A stretch of 64,000 nt of DNA from Pseudorhodoferax sp032153935 (GCF_964253035.1 NZ_CAXUQL020000001.1:496001-560000); one strand, 5' to 3'; positions 1-8,473 are shown, numbered from the stretch's first letter. Numbers and translations are program-made. The notes: generated by a model not told the origin, from the letters alone.

Positions 1-854
1 TCGCGGTCCGAGCGCATGCCGCCGTAGCGGATCAGGTTGCGCGCGTCCTGCATGGAGAACAGGTTCTCGCCCGTGGCCATGGGGCCGTCGTAGTGCTCGG
101 CCAGGCGGGCCTGCAGTTCGTAGTCGAGCGGGTCGCCGGCCTCCTCGTACCAGAACAGCGGGTACTGGCGCAGCGCCTTGGCATAGGCGATGGCGGTCGG
201 CAGGTCGAACCGGCCGTTGGCGTCCACGGCCAGCTGGCAGCCGGGCGGCAGCATCTTGAGCACGGCCTCGATGCGCGCGCAATCCTCAGCCAGCGGCGCG
301 CCGCCGATCTTCATCTTGACCACCGTGTAGCCGCGGTCGAGGTAGCCCTGCATCTCGGCCTTCAGGCCCTCCAGGCCCTTGCCCGGGTGGTAATAGCCGC
401 CGGCCGCGTAGACGAACACGCGTGGGTCGGCCTGCGTGCCCTGGCGCTCGGCCAGCAGCCGGAACAGCGGCTTGTTCTCGATCTTGGCGACCGCGTCCCA
501 GATCGCCATGTCGATGGTGCCCATGGCCACCGAGCGCTCGCCGTGGCCGCCCGGCTTCTCGTTCCTGAACATCGTGGTCCAGACCTTGTGCGCGTCGAGG
601 TTGTCGCGCGCATCGTCGCGCAGGCTGTCGGGCGCGGCCTCCAGGATGCGCGGCGCGAAGCGCTCGCGGATCAGCCCGCCCTGGCCGTAGCGGCCGTTGG
701 AGTTGAAGCCGTAGCCGACCACCGGCCTGCCGTCGCGGACCACGTCGGTGACGACGGCCACCAGGCTCAGCGTCATCTTGGAAAAGTCGATGAAGGCGTT
801 GGCGATCGGCGAGGCGATCGGGGCGGTGCGTTCGAGGATGTTGACGATGCGCAT
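1..854 (-). CDS. tarD: D(-)-tartrate dehydratase, enolase superfamily (5' part; runs off left edge)
   Basis: The first 284 codons are present; the C-terminal part lies outside the window. The product should dehydrate D-tartrate to oxaloacetate in the cytoplasm, as in Bradyrhizobium TarD, whose sequence it closely resembles as I remember it (for example YGFNSNGRYGQGGLIRERF near residue 48). Seen directly: the N-terminal capping domain to about residue 140; the KMK acid/base motif at K180/K182; and the three Mg ligands D211 (AVDANGRF), E237 (WYEE) and E263 (ATGENLF). The catalytic His of the family would be beyond the edge. The ATG at 854 gives the expected TarD N-terminus. A LysR gene diverges 94 bp away and is the likely regulator. 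The substrate is inferred from family similarity. Confidence 0.88.
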   Translation of the reverse strand, partial: MRIVNILERTAPIASPIANAFIDFSKMTLSLVAVVTDVVRDGRPVVGYGFNSNGRYGQGGLIRERFAPRILEAAPDSLRDDARDNLDAHKVWTTMFRNEKPGGHGERSVAMGTIDMAIWDAVAKIENKPLFRLLAERQGTQADPRVFVYAAGGYYHPGKGLEGLKAEMQGYLDRGYTVVKMKIGGAPLAEDCARIEAVLKMLPPGCQLAVDANGRFDLPTAIAYAKALRQYPLFWYEEAGDPLDYELQARLAEHYDGPMATGENLFSMQDARNLIRYGGMRSDR

Positions 855-908
855 GGCGGGTTCCTGTTGAAGTGGCGCCATCGTAGGCAAGCTCCAGGAA
901 TCTCTGAA

Positions 909-926
909 GTGGTATGTTTTCTCCAC
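909..926. promoter_or_regulatory. Candidate LysR operator between tarD and its divergent regulator
   Basis: GTGG-N10-CCAC dyad in the 94-bp tarD/lysR gap, with the AT-richer stretch of the gap at its centre. Position between divergent genes fits LysR autoregulation. The arms are short, so this is only a candidate. Confidence 0.25.
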
Positions 927-948
927 CAGCATTCCATTCGGAGATGCC

Positions 949-1932
949 ATGCATCCGTTCGATCCCACCTCCCTGCGCCTGTTCGTCGCCGTCTGCGAGG
1001 AACGCAACATCGCGCTGGCCGCGCAGCGCGAGGCCATCGTGCCCTCGGCCGTCAGCAAGCGCATCGCGCAGATGGAGGCCCAGGCCGGCACGCCGCTGCT
1101 CGCGCGCGGCCGGCGCGGCGTGGCGCTCACGCCGGCCGGCGAGACGCTGTGGCGCTACGCGCGCGAGGCGCTGCAGCTGCTCGAGCGCATGCAGGCCGAG
1201 CTCACGGCCTATGCCGAGGGCGTGCAGGGCCAGGTGCGCGTGTTCGCCAGCATGTCGGCGCTGGCGCAGTTCCTGCCCGCGGACGTGGGCCGCTTCGCGC
1301 GCGACTACGCCCAGGTGCGCGTGAGCATGGAGGAGCGCGAGATCTGGGAGGTGGTGCGCGGCGTGGAGGAAGGCCGGGCCGACATCGGCGTGTGCTGGGA
1401 CGCGGTGGACCTGGGCCGGCTGCAGCGCTTCGCCTACCGCGAAGACCGGCTCGCCGTGGTGCTGCCCGCCGGCCACGCGCTGGCCGGGCGCAAGCGCCTG
1501 CGCTTCGCCGACACGCTGGACCACGAGCACGTGGACATCCTCGGCCGCAGCATCATGAAGACCACGCAGCAGCGCCAGGCTGCCATCGCCGGCAAACCGC
1601 TGCGCACGCGGCTGCAGGCCGCCACGGTGGACGCGGCCTGCCGCATCGTCGCGGCGCAGCTGGCGCTGGCCATCGTCCCGCGCGAGGAGGCGCGGCTGTT
1701 CGAGCAGCCGCTGGGCCTGGCCGTGGTGCCGCTGGCCGACGACTGGGCGAAGCGGCGCTTCGTGCTGGCGGTGCGCGACGCCAAGGCGCTGGCGCCGGCC
1801 GCGCGGCTGCTGCTGGACAGCCTGCGCGCCGGGCCGCAGGAGGGCGTCAGGCCGGCTGGCCCGGGGGTGCCGGCAGAGGCTGCGGCAGCCCCACCTCGCC
1901 GCGCACCTCGCCGCGCACCTCGGCGCGCGTGA
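949..1932 (+). CDS. LysR-family transcriptional regulator, probable regulator of tarD
   Basis: 327 residues. The N-terminal winged helix-turn-helix is at about residues 8-65 (SLRLFVAVCEERNIALAA, SAVSKRIAQME, LTPAGETL), followed by a periplasmic-binding-like effector domain from about 90 to 300. It is transcribed away from tarD across a 94-bp gap, the usual arrangement for a LysR activator of a catabolic gene. The C-terminus is odd: after the normal family end it carries an Ala/Arg/Pro tail with PRRA repeated three times. That tail is encoded by a 12-bp tandem repeat lying inside the convergent channel gene, so the two reading frames overlap by 86 bp. D-tartrate as effector is inferred from the neighbour. 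Confidence 0.85.
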   Translation: MHPFDPTSLRLFVAVCEERNIALAAQREAIVPSAVSKRIAQMEAQAGTPLLARGRRGVALTPAGETLWRYAREALQLLERMQAELTAYAEGVQGQVRVFASMSALAQFLPADVGRFARDYAQVRVSMEEREIWEVVRGVEEGRADIGVCWDAVDLGRLQRFAYREDRLAVVLPAGHALAGRKRLRFADTLDHEHVDILGRSIMKTTQQRQAAIAGKPLRTRLQAATVDAACRIVAAQLALAIVPREEARLFEQPLGLAVVPLADDWAKRRFVLAVRDAKALAPAARLLLDSLRAGPQEGVRPAGPGVPAEAAAAPPRRAPRRAPRRA

Positions 1933-2965
1933 GCGGCAGGTATTCAGGGTGCTCGCGAGCGATGAAGGCGATCAGCCCTTCGCGCAGGAAGCAGCGCAGG
2001 TCCCAGGCCTTGCCCGAGTCGGCCGCCGTGGCCAGCAGGCGCAACTGCATGCTCTTCTCGCTGGTGTCGGTCACCTGCAGCTTGCACAAACGGCCGTCCC
2101 ACTCGGGCGAGGCCTCGCACAGGCGCTGGGCCTCGGCCCGCAAGGGCTCCAGCGGCAACCGGTAGTCCACCCACAGGAACACGGTGCCGATGATCTCCGA
2201 GCTGCTGCGTGTCCAGTTCTGGAACGGGTTCTCGATGAACCAGCGCAAGGGAATGATGAGCCGACGCTGGTCCCAGATGGCCAGCACCACGTAGGTGCCC
2301 GTGATCGCCTCCACGCGGCCCCACTCGCCCTGCACGATCAGCACATCGTCGATGCGGATCGGCTGGGCCAGCGCCAGCTGCAGGCCGGCGATCAGGTTGC
2401 CGAACACCGGCTGCGCGGCCATGCCGACCACCAGGCCGACCACGCCGGCCGAGGCCAGCAGGCTGGCGCCGAACTGGCGCGCGCCCGGAATCGTCATCAG
2501 CATCAGCGCCACGCCTGCCAGGCCGACCAGCACCATCACCGTGCGCGACAGCACCTTCGCCTGAGTGTGGATGCGGCGCGCGTTGAGGTTGTCGACGACG
2601 TTGAGCGGGTACTGGTCCGTCACGCCCTGCCCCACGCCGGCCACGGCGCGCAGGCCCACCCAGGTCAGGCAGGCCAGCAGCAGCAGGCTGTTGGCCTGGC
2701 GGATGTTGTCGATCATGGGCACGGTGTCGGGCGCGCCCTGCCAGACCACCTGCAGCGCGAGGAACATCAGCCACCAGCGCGCCGCCGGCCGCACGAAGCG
2801 CACCACGGTGGAGGCCACCGGCATGCCGCGCGTGACGCGCGTGAGCACCAGCACCCCCGCGCGGTGCGCGACCCAGGCCAGCACCACGGCAATGGCGGCT
2901 GCCACCGCCAGGCCCAGCACCGAGGAATCGGCCCAGGCGACGAAAACGTTCCATTGACTCTGCAT
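1847..2965 (-). CDS. MscS-family mechanosensitive ion channel
   Basis: 372 residues, an inner-membrane protein. Hydrophobic segments lie at about residues 12-32, 62-80, 93-110, 140-158 and 165-195. The last is the pore-lining helix (GASLLASAGVVGLVVGMAAQ) and is followed by the MscS beta domain (NLIAGLQLALAQPIRIDDVL, then GTYVVLAIWDQRRLIIPLRWF). The family opens under membrane tension to release solutes during osmotic downshock; this protein resembles the simpler YbdG/YnaI-like members. The start ATG at 2965 is followed by the first membrane segment. The 3' end overlaps the convergent LysR gene by 86 bp and its C-terminal EVRG repeats come from the shared 12-bp repeat. It is transcribed in the same direction as purT but 85 bp downstream of it. 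Confidence 0.85.
   Translation of the reverse strand: MQSQWNVFVAWADSSVLGLAVAAAIAVVLAWVAHRAGVLVLTRVTRGMPVASTVVRFVRPAARWWLMFLALQVVWQGAPDTVPMIDNIRQANSLLLLACLTWVGLRAVAGVGQGVTDQYPLNVVDNLNARRIHTQAKVLSRTVMVLVGLAGVALMLMTIPGARQFGASLLASAGVVGLVVGMAAQPVFGNLIAGLQLALAQPIRIDDVLIVQGEWGRVEAITGTYVVLAIWDQRRLIIPLRWFIENPFQNWTRSSSEIIGTVFLWVDYRLPLEPLRAEAQRLCEASPEWDGRLCKLQVTDTSEKSMQLRLLATAADSGKAWDLRCFLREGLIAFIAREHPEYLPLTRAEVRGEVRGEVGLPQPLPAPPGQPA
1892..1927. repeat. Three 12-bp tandem repeats inside two overlapping reading frames
   Basis: The unit CACCTCGCCGCG occurs three times head to tail; the third copy has one mismatch. On the plus strand it encodes the PRRA repeats at the C-terminus of the LysR protein. On the minus strand it encodes the EVRG repeats near the C-terminus of the MscS-type channel. 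The unit is a multiple of three, so copy-number change would keep both frames open. Confidence 0.85.
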
Positions 2966-3050
2966 ACGCGCGGCATCCTAGCGGCGCAAGCAAAGAGCCT
3001 TCGAGAGCCGAGAAATAGCGCGGCGCGTCAACCGCGCGCCGCGGCCACCG

Positions 3051-4286
3051 TCAGGGCAGGCGGGGCTTGACCAAAGCGGCCGCGCGCTTGGCGTTGCTGC
3101 GGGCCTGCTCCACATCGGCAGCGCGCGCCAGCAGCACACCCATGCGGCGCTTCACGAAGCTCTCGGGCTTGCCGAACAAACGGATCTCGGTGCCCGGCAC
3201 CTGCAGCGCCTCGGCCACGCCATCGAACACGATGCCCTGGGCGTCCACGCCGCCATAGACCACGGCGCTGGCGCCCGGCGTCTTGAGGCTGGTGTCCACC
3301 GGCAGGCCCAGGATGGCGCGCGCGTGCAGCTCGAATTCGTTCTGCCACTGCGTGATCATGGTGACCATGCCGGTGTCGTGCGGGCGCGGGCTCACTTCGC
3401 TGAACCAGACCTGCTCGCCCTTGACGAACAGCTCCACGCCGAACAGGCCCAGGCCCGCGGGCTGGCCGTCGAGCCCACGGCCCAGGTCGTCGGTGACGGC
3501 CTTGGCGATGGCGCGCGCCTTCTCGAGCGCGGCCGGGTGCATGGGGTGCGGCTGCCAGCTTTCCACGTAGTCGCCGCTGACCTGCACATGGCCGATGGGG
3601 TCGCAGAAGTGGGTTTCGATGCTGCCGTCGGCGGCGCGGGCGCGCACCGTCAGCAGCGTGATCTCGTAGTCGAAATCGATGAAGCCTTCGACGATCACGC
3701 GGCCATGGCTCACGCGGCCGCCGGCCATCGCATAGTCCCAGGCCTTGCGCACATCGGCCGGGCCATCGATCTTGCTCTGGCCCTTGCCCGAACTGCTCAT
3801 GACGGGCTTGACGACGCAGGGGTAGCCAATTCCACCGTCCACGGCGTCGATGGCAGCCTGCAGCTCCTCGAAGGAGTCGCAGAACTGGTAGGGGCTGGTC
3901 GCCAGGCCCAGCGTCTCTGCGGCCAGGCGGCGGATGCCTTCGCGGTCCATGGTCAGCCGCGCGGCGCGTGCCGTGGGCACCACGCGCACGGTGCCGGCTG
4001 CCTCCAGCTCGGCCAGCGCGGGCGTGGCGATGGCCTCGATCTCGGGCACGACCCAGTCGGGCTTTTCCTTTTCGATCAGCGCCTTGAGCGCGGCTGGATC
4101 GCTCATCGCGATGGTGTGGGCGCGGTGCGCGACCTGCTGGCCGGGCGCGTTGTCGTAGCGGTCCACCGCGATGGTCTCCACGCCCAGGCGCTGCAGCGCG
4201 ATCAGCACCTCCTTGCCGAGTTCGCCGGAGCCCAGCAGCATGACGCGCGTGGCGTGGGGGGACAGGGGGGTGCCGAAGGTGGTCAT
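3051..4286 (-). CDS. purT: Formate-dependent phosphoribosylglycinamide formyltransferase (GAR transformylase 2)
   Basis: 411 residues, close to the usual PurT length. It makes formyl-GAR from GAR, formate and ATP in purine synthesis, without folate. Visible features: an N-terminal Rossmann-like ATP-grasp preATP domain (MLLGSGELGKEVLIALQRLG), the ATP-grasp core with VVKPVMSSSGKGQS near residue 157, and the Mg-binding end WFSEVSPRPHDTGMVTM near 310. The C-terminal small domain contains the family stretch ASAVVYGGVDAQGIVFDG. The start at 4286 gives the canonical N-terminus. It sits 37 bp downstream of the Bug receptor gene on the same strand, so readthrough is possible, but no functional link is evident. 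Confidence 0.95.
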   Translation of the reverse strand: MTTFGTPLSPHATRVMLLGSGELGKEVLIALQRLGVETIAVDRYDNAPGQQVAHRAHTIAMSDPAALKALIEKEKPDWVVPEIEAIATPALAELEAAGTVRVVPTARAARLTMDREGIRRLAAETLGLATSPYQFCDSFEELQAAIDAVDGGIGYPCVVKPVMSSSGKGQSKIDGPADVRKAWDYAMAGGRVSHGRVIVEGFIDFDYEITLLTVRARAADGSIETHFCDPIGHVQVSGDYVESWQPHPMHPAALEKARAIAKAVTDDLGRGLDGQPAGLGLFGVELFVKGEQVWFSEVSPRPHDTGMVTMITQWQNEFELHARAILGLPVDTSLKTPGASAVVYGGVDAQGIVFDGVAEALQVPGTEIRLFGKPESFVKRRMGVLLARAADVEQARSNAKRAAALVKPRLP

Positions 4287-4323
4287 GGTGTGTGCGCGCA
4301 GGACTGGAGGAAGCGCGCGATTA

Positions 4324-5286
4324 TCAATCCAGCTTGGCGCCCGAGGCCTTCACCGCCGCGGCCCAGCGCGGCATCTCGGCGGCCAGGAATTTGCCGAAGT
4401 CCGCGCTGCCCAGATAGGCCGGATCCGCGCCCTGCGCCACCATGCGGCTGCGCACCTCGGGGTTGTTCAGCACCTGGCCAAAGGCATCGCTGAGCTTGGC
4501 AGTCACATCGGCCGGCAGCCCGGCCGGCGCCAGAAAGCCGTAGAAGCCCACCACCTCGAAGCCCTTGAAGCCCGACTCGATCACGGTGGGCACATCGGGC
4601 AGCGCCGGGTTGCGCTCGCGGCTCGTGACGGCCAGCGCACGCACCTTGCCCTGCTTGGCATAGGCCGCCGCCTGCGGGATGGATTCGGCCATGAACTGCA
4701 CCTGGCCGGCCATGAGGTCGGTGAAGGCCGGTGCGCTGCCGCGGTAAGGGATGTGGACCATGAACAGCCCGGCCGCGTTCTTGAACATCTCGGGCACCAG
4801 GTGGCTGATGCCGCCGTTGCCGGCCGAGCCGTAGTTGACCTGGCCGGGCTTGGCTTTCGCGTAGTCGGCGAACTCCTTGAGCGTCTTGACGGGCAGCTGC
4901 GGCGTGACCAGCAGCGCCAGCGGCTGCATGGCCGTGCGCGCGATCGGCGTGAAGTCCTTGAGCGTGGCGTAGGGCAGGCGGCTGTACAGCGCCGGGTTGA
5001 TGACCATCACGCCGGTGTTGGCCAGCATCAGCGTGTAGCCATCGGGTGCGGCCTTCATGACGTCCTGCGCGCCCACGGTGCCACCGGCCCCGGACTTGTA
5101 GTCGACCACGATGGGCTGGCCCAGCACCGCCTGCATCTTGTCGGCCAGCAGGCGCGCATGCTGGTCGAGCGGGCCGCCGGCCGGGAAGCCGATGACCAGG
5201 CGGATGGGTTTTTCGGGGAAGGCGGCCTGGGCCGTGGCCGTCGCCAGCAGGGCGAAGGCCGTCACGGCCAGATGGCGAAATCGCAT
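4324..5286 (-). CDS. Bug-family (TctC-like) periplasmic solute-binding protein
   Basis: 320 residues with a Sec signal peptide (cleavage expected after TATAQA, about residue 21). The mature protein begins with the family pattern FPEKPIRLVIGFPAGGPLDQ and continues with GAGGTVGAQ, NYGSAGNGGISHL and HIPYRGSAPAF, which form the carboxylate-binding pocket in known Bug proteins. Such receptors bind small organic acids. The TctA/TctB membrane partners are not encoded here, so it is an orphan receptor. An AGGAG ribosome-binding site precedes the ATG at 5286. It lies 83 bp downstream of a histidine-kinase gene on the same strand, which suggests, but does not prove, a shared sensory or regulatory role. 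The ligand cannot be told from sequence. Confidence 0.9.
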   Translation of the reverse strand: MRFRHLAVTAFALLATATAQAAFPEKPIRLVIGFPAGGPLDQHARLLADKMQAVLGQPIVVDYKSGAGGTVGAQDVMKAAPDGYTLMLANTGVMVINPALYSRLPYATLKDFTPIARTAMQPLALLVTPQLPVKTLKEFADYAKAKPGQVNYGSAGNGGISHLVPEMFKNAAGLFMVHIPYRGSAPAFTDLMAGQVQFMAESIPQAAAYAKQGKVRALAVTSRERNPALPDVPTVIESGFKGFEVVGFYGFLAPAGLPADVTAKLSDAFGQVLNNPEVRSRMVAQGADPAYLGSADFGKFLAAEMPRWAAAVKASGAKLD

Positions 5287-5369
5287 GGAATGTCTCCTGG
5301 AGGAATGCGTTCTGCCGGCATCATCGCAGGCTTTCGCGGCCGCTCCGCGCCCGGGCTGCCGCACGGCGG

Positions 5370-6842
5370 TCAGGCCTGCGGCGCCCGCCCGCCCTGCACA
5401 GATTCCGTCCCGGCCAGCGGCAGCCACACCGTGACGCGCAAACCCCGGCCATCGGCCGTGGCGCTGTCCAGTGCGATGCGCCCGCCGTGCCGCTCGACCA
5501 CCGCGCGCACGATGGACAGGCCCAGCCCGCTGCCGGTCTGCAGTTGGTCCGGGTCGCGGTAAAAGCGGTCGAACACGCGCGCGCGCAAGGCCGGCGCGAT
5601 GCCTGGCCCCTGGTCCTGCACGCACAGCACGGCCTGCCCCTGGTCGCGTGCGAGCGAGACCAGCACCACACCTGCCGCGGGGCTGTACTTGGCGGCGTTC
5701 TCGACCAGGTTGTCGACCAGGGAGGTCAGGCCCTCGCGCTCGCCAAGCACGCACAGATCGGCATCGCACACGTCCAGCGCGAGCTCGACCGCGCGGGCCT
5801 GGGCCAGGACCGACAGCGCCGCGAGCCGGTCCTGCAGCAGCGCGTCGAGCGCCAGGCGCTCGTGCACCATGGCATGCGCGTCGGCGCTGCTGCGCATGAG
5901 CCGCAGCAGTTGGCCCACGAGCCGCGTCGCGCGGTCGTTGCTGCGCGAGACGCCCTGCAGCAGCTCGCTCTGGCGCGGCGTGAGCTCCGGCTGCGCGAGC
6001 AGGGCCTCGACGTTCACGCGCATGGCCGCGATCGGCGTGCGCAACTCGTGCGCCGCATCGGCGATGAAGTTGCGCTCCCGCGTGGCGCTGTCGCGCAGGC
6101 GCTGCATGAGACCGTTGACGTTGTCCACGAGCGGACGCAACTCCCGGTGGCGCGGCACGAAGGCCAGCGGTGCGAGGTCCTGCGGGCCGCGCGCGGCAAT
6201 CTCGCGGCCCACGTCGCGCCATGGGCGCAGCGCCAGGCGGATCGACAGCCAGGCCGGCAACAGCAGCAGGGGCGTGCAGATGACCAGGGGCATCAGGTAG
6301 TAGCCGCGGGAGTTGAAGGTCATGAGCAGTTGCTTCGCATCGGCCGGCATGGCGAGCATCACACGCGTGTCCGAGTGCTCGGATTGCCGCGTGCTCGCGC
6401 GCCAGTGCTTGTCCTGCGCGAGCAGGGTCTCGACCGTGTTGAGCCGGCTGTTGCGCAACTCGGCGGGCGCGTCGTCGGCGTGGTAGATCAGGCGCCCCGC
6501 CTGCCAGACCAGCAGGCGTGGCAGGATGGGGGAATCGCCGGTGTCGCCGGCTTCGTGCTCGTCGTTGTAGGCCTCGCGCAGGGCGCGTTCCATCGCCGCC
6601 AGGCTGGCATGCTGGCGCTCGGGCTGGTCGGCGAGGCTCTCGGCCACCGAAGCAATGGCCTGGAAGGTGGCACGCGCGTCGTGCAGGCCGTCGCTGTTCA
6701 AGGCCTCCGAGAGCAGCAGGCCCACCGCGACGCTCCAGAGCAGGCCCAGCATGGCCATCTGCGCAAGCAGCAGCCGGCGCACCAGCGTGGGCTGCGTCCA
6801 GCGCGCCCAGGCGGCACGCCAGCGGCCGCCCGCCGCGTTCAC
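5370..6842 (-). CDS. Sensor histidine kinase, QseC-like
   Basis: 490 residues from a GTG start whose GTGA overlaps the stop of the upstream response-regulator gene, a typical translational-coupling junction. Two membrane segments (about 24-46 and 181-202) bracket a periplasmic sensor region of about 135 residues. A short linker follows, then the phospho-acceptor box ADAAHELRTPIAAMR with H265, the N box (VENAAKYSP, about 385), G1 (DQGPGIAP) and G2 (GSGLGLSIV). It should autophosphorylate and pass phosphate to the adjacent regulator. The H-box is of the QseC/PmrB type. The signal is unknown; the Bug receptor gene lies immediately downstream, so an organic acid is possible. Confidence 0.9.
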   Translation of the reverse strand: MNAAGGRWRAAWARWTQPTLVRRLLLAQMAMLGLLWSVAVGLLLSEALNSDGLHDARATFQAIASVAESLADQPERQHASLAAMERALREAYNDEHEAGDTGDSPILPRLLVWQAGRLIYHADDAPAELRNSRLNTVETLLAQDKHWRASTRQSEHSDTRVMLAMPADAKQLLMTFNSRGYYLMPLVICTPLLLLPAWLSIRLALRPWRDVGREIAARGPQDLAPLAFVPRHRELRPLVDNVNGLMQRLRDSATRERNFIADAAHELRTPIAAMRVNVEALLAQPELTPRQSELLQGVSRSNDRATRLVGQLLRLMRSSADAHAMVHERLALDALLQDRLAALSVLAQARAVELALDVCDADLCVLGEREGLTSLVDNLVENAAKYSPAAGVVLVSLARDQGQAVLCVQDQGPGIAPALRARVFDRFYRDPDQLQTGSGLGLSIVRAVVERHGGRIALDSATADGRGLRVTVWLPLAGTESVQGGRAPQA

Positions 6843-7522
6843 GCGCGCCCTCCCGCAGGCGGCGCGGCCTGGTCGATCACGTAGCCGACCCCGCGGACCG
6901 TGCGGACGTAGCCCTCGCCGATCTTGCGCCGCAGGTTGGACATGTGGACGTCCAGCACATTGCTCTCGTTGGTCTGGGCGCCCGGCAGCACCTGCTCCTG
7001 CAGGAAGCGGCGCGTGACCACGCGGTCCACGCGCTTGAGCAACAGGCACAGCAGCTCGAACTCCGAGCGCGACAGCTCCACGGGCCGGTCGTGGACGCGC
7101 ACGCGCCGCGTCGGCAGGTGCAGCGAGAGGCCGCGCACCTCGACCAGGCCGTCGGCGACACCGTAGCTGCGCCGCACGAGCGCGCGCACGCGCGACAGCA
7201 GCTCCGCGAGCATGAAGGGCTTGACCAGGTAGTCGTCGGCGCCGCCGTCCAGGCCGCGCAGGCGGTCGTCCAGCGTGTCGCGCGCGCTCAGGATCAGCAC
7301 CGGCAGGCCCTGCCGCTCACGGCGCAGGCGGGCCAGCAGCAGGAGGCCGTCGCCGTCGGGCAGGCCCAGGTCCAGCAGCACGAGGTCGCACAGGCCGGCC
7401 TCCAGCTCGCGCGCCGCATCGCTGGCGCGCCGGACCCAGACCACCGCCATGCCCTGGTCCTGCAAGGCGATGCGCACGCCGTTGCCCAGATCGAGGTCGT
7501 CTTCCACGAGCAGGATGTTCAT
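6839..7522 (-). CDS. OmpR/QseB-type response regulator
   Basis: 227 residues from the ATG at 7522; the in-frame TTG three codons earlier is less likely. The receiver domain carries the acidic pair (VEDD), the phospho-acceptor Asp in LLDLGLPDGDG near residue 51, the conserved Ser/Thr in ILSARD and Lys in YLVKPF. The C-terminal winged helix (about 125-225) has the OmpR signature LSRSEFELLCLL and VRTVRGVGYVID. The stop overlaps the GTG of the kinase gene by four bases, so the two form an operon. Paired 6-bp half-sites with 5-bp spacing lie just upstream on both strands and look like its binding sites, implying autoregulation and control of the divergent outer-membrane protein. Confidence 0.92.
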   Translation of the reverse strand: MNILLVEDDLDLGNGVRIALQDQGMAVVWVRRASDAARELEAGLCDLVLLDLGLPDGDGLLLLARLRRERQGLPVLILSARDTLDDRLRGLDGGADDYLVKPFMLAELLSRVRALVRRSYGVADGLVEVRGLSLHLPTRRVRVHDRPVELSRSEFELLCLLLKRVDRVVTRRFLQEQVLPGAQTNESNVLDVHMSNLRRKIGEGYVRTVRGVGYVIDQAAPPAGGRA

Positions 7523-7545
7523 GGCACGCAATCTATCCGGACCGC

Positions 7546-7562
7546 GTGAAGAAAGCCTGAAG
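7546..7562 (-). promoter_or_regulatory. Candidate response-regulator box facing its own operon
   Basis: Read on the minus strand this is CTTCAG-N5-CTTCAC, a direct repeat with 11-bp periodicity like PmrA/QseB-type boxes (CTTAAN-N5-CTTAAN). It lies 24 bp upstream of the regulator's ATG. With the matching pair on the other strand it leaves a perfect inverted repeat GCCTGAAG (7555-7562) / CTTCAGGC (7593-7600). Confidence 0.5.
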
Positions 7563-7581
7563 GCGCGGGGAAGGACGCACC

Positions 7582-7598
7582 CTTCATCCGATCTTCAG
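7582..7598 (+). promoter_or_regulatory. Candidate response-regulator box facing the outer-membrane protein gene
   Basis: CTTCAT-N5-CTTCAG, a direct repeat with 11-bp periodicity, 115 bp upstream of the beta-barrel gene's ATG. A further TTCAG occurs at 7616-7620. It has the same half-site and spacing as the box at 7546-7562, but on the opposite strand. Confidence 0.5.
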
Positions 7599-7712
7599 GC
7601 AACGCTGAGGTGGCGTTCAGATTGCGCTTCGAGACTGCCCGGACCGCAGGAGCTGCGCCGCCACGGCCCTCCTGTCGGACCGACCACACCACCAACCTGG
7701 AGAACCATTCCC

Positions 7713-8315
7713 ATGCCACTTCGTTCCTGCATTTCCCTGTCCGCCCTGCTGCTGGCCACCGGCGCGACGGCCCTGCATGCGGCCGAACCCGTGCGCGACA
7801 GCCAGTTCTATGTGGGCGCCACGATGGGCGCCTCGAACTACAGCCTGCATTCGGCCCACACCCCGAGGCCGCCAGGCGGCCTGCAGCGCGACACCCACGG
7901 CACGGCCTTCAAGCTCTACGGCGGCTACCGCCTGACCGAGCATTTCGGTGCCGAACTGGGCTATGCACACCTGGGCCGGGCCAAGCAATGGACCACGGTC
8001 AACGGCACAGCGTTGCGCGACGAAGGCAAGGGCCGCGCGTTCTATGCCGCAGCCACCGCGCAGCTGCCGCTCGGCGATGCCTTCGTGCTGCATGGCCGCC
8101 TGGGCGTGGCGCGCGGCAAGGTGACGGGTGGCGGCACGCAGGTCCCCGCGAGGCAGGGCCTGGCGGGCAGCGCCACGGGCGCGATCGTGGGCATCGGCGC
8201 CGAGTACAAGCTGACACCCACCATGTCGCTCACGGCCGACTACGACCACTTCACCAAGCTGTCGCGCCACGCCAAGGGCGGCATGCTGACGGTCGGCCTG
8301 CGTGCGAACTTCTGA
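7713..8315 (+). CDS. Outer-membrane beta-barrel protein (OmpA/OprF N-terminal barrel-like)
   Basis: 200 residues with a Sec signal peptide (MPLRSCISLSALLLATGATA, ending LHA, about residue 23). The mature part shows alternating hydrophobic strands of an eight-stranded barrel: FYVGATMGASNYSL, FKLYGGYRLTEHFGAELGYAHL, FYAAATAQLPLGDAFVLHGRLGVA, GAIVGIGAEYKLTPTMSLTADYDHF, and a C-terminal MLTVGLRANF ending in Phe, as BAM substrates do. An acceptable ribosome-binding site (CTGGAGAAC) precedes the ATG. It diverges from the two-component operon and shares the intergenic region carrying paired regulator boxes, so it is probably a target. Its role (pore, adhesion or envelope-stress reporter) is unknown. 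Confidence 0.8.
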   Translation: MPLRSCISLSALLLATGATALHAAEPVRDSQFYVGATMGASNYSLHSAHTPRPPGGLQRDTHGTAFKLYGGYRLTEHFGAELGYAHLGRAKQWTTVNGTALRDEGKGRAFYAAATAQLPLGDAFVLHGRLGVARGKVTGGGTQVPARQGLAGSATGAIVGIGAEYKLTPTMSLTADYDHFTKLSRHAKGGMLTVGLRANF

Positions 8316-8473
8316 ACGACCCGGCGCGCGCCCATGATGCCCATCGTCTGGACCGGCAAGCCCCGATTTCCGTTGATCCTGCGCGCGGTGGCAGTCCACC
8401 GGCTGGTCAGCGGCCTGCCATGGCACAAGCCGCCCCACGACGCGCCCGTGCCCCCGGCCGGTACGCCGGCGCT

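Noticed and set aside
93..2165. A 690-codon plus-strand open frame across tarD, lysR and mscS
   Set aside because: It is antisense to tarD and out of frame with lysR, has no family motif, and is Arg/Ala/Gly-rich as shadow frames in high-GC DNA are.
4324..7522. Calling the two-component system tctDE and the Bug gene tctC
   Set aside because: The kinase and regulator look like QseBC rather than TctDE, and tctA/tctB are missing, so the specific names are not justified.
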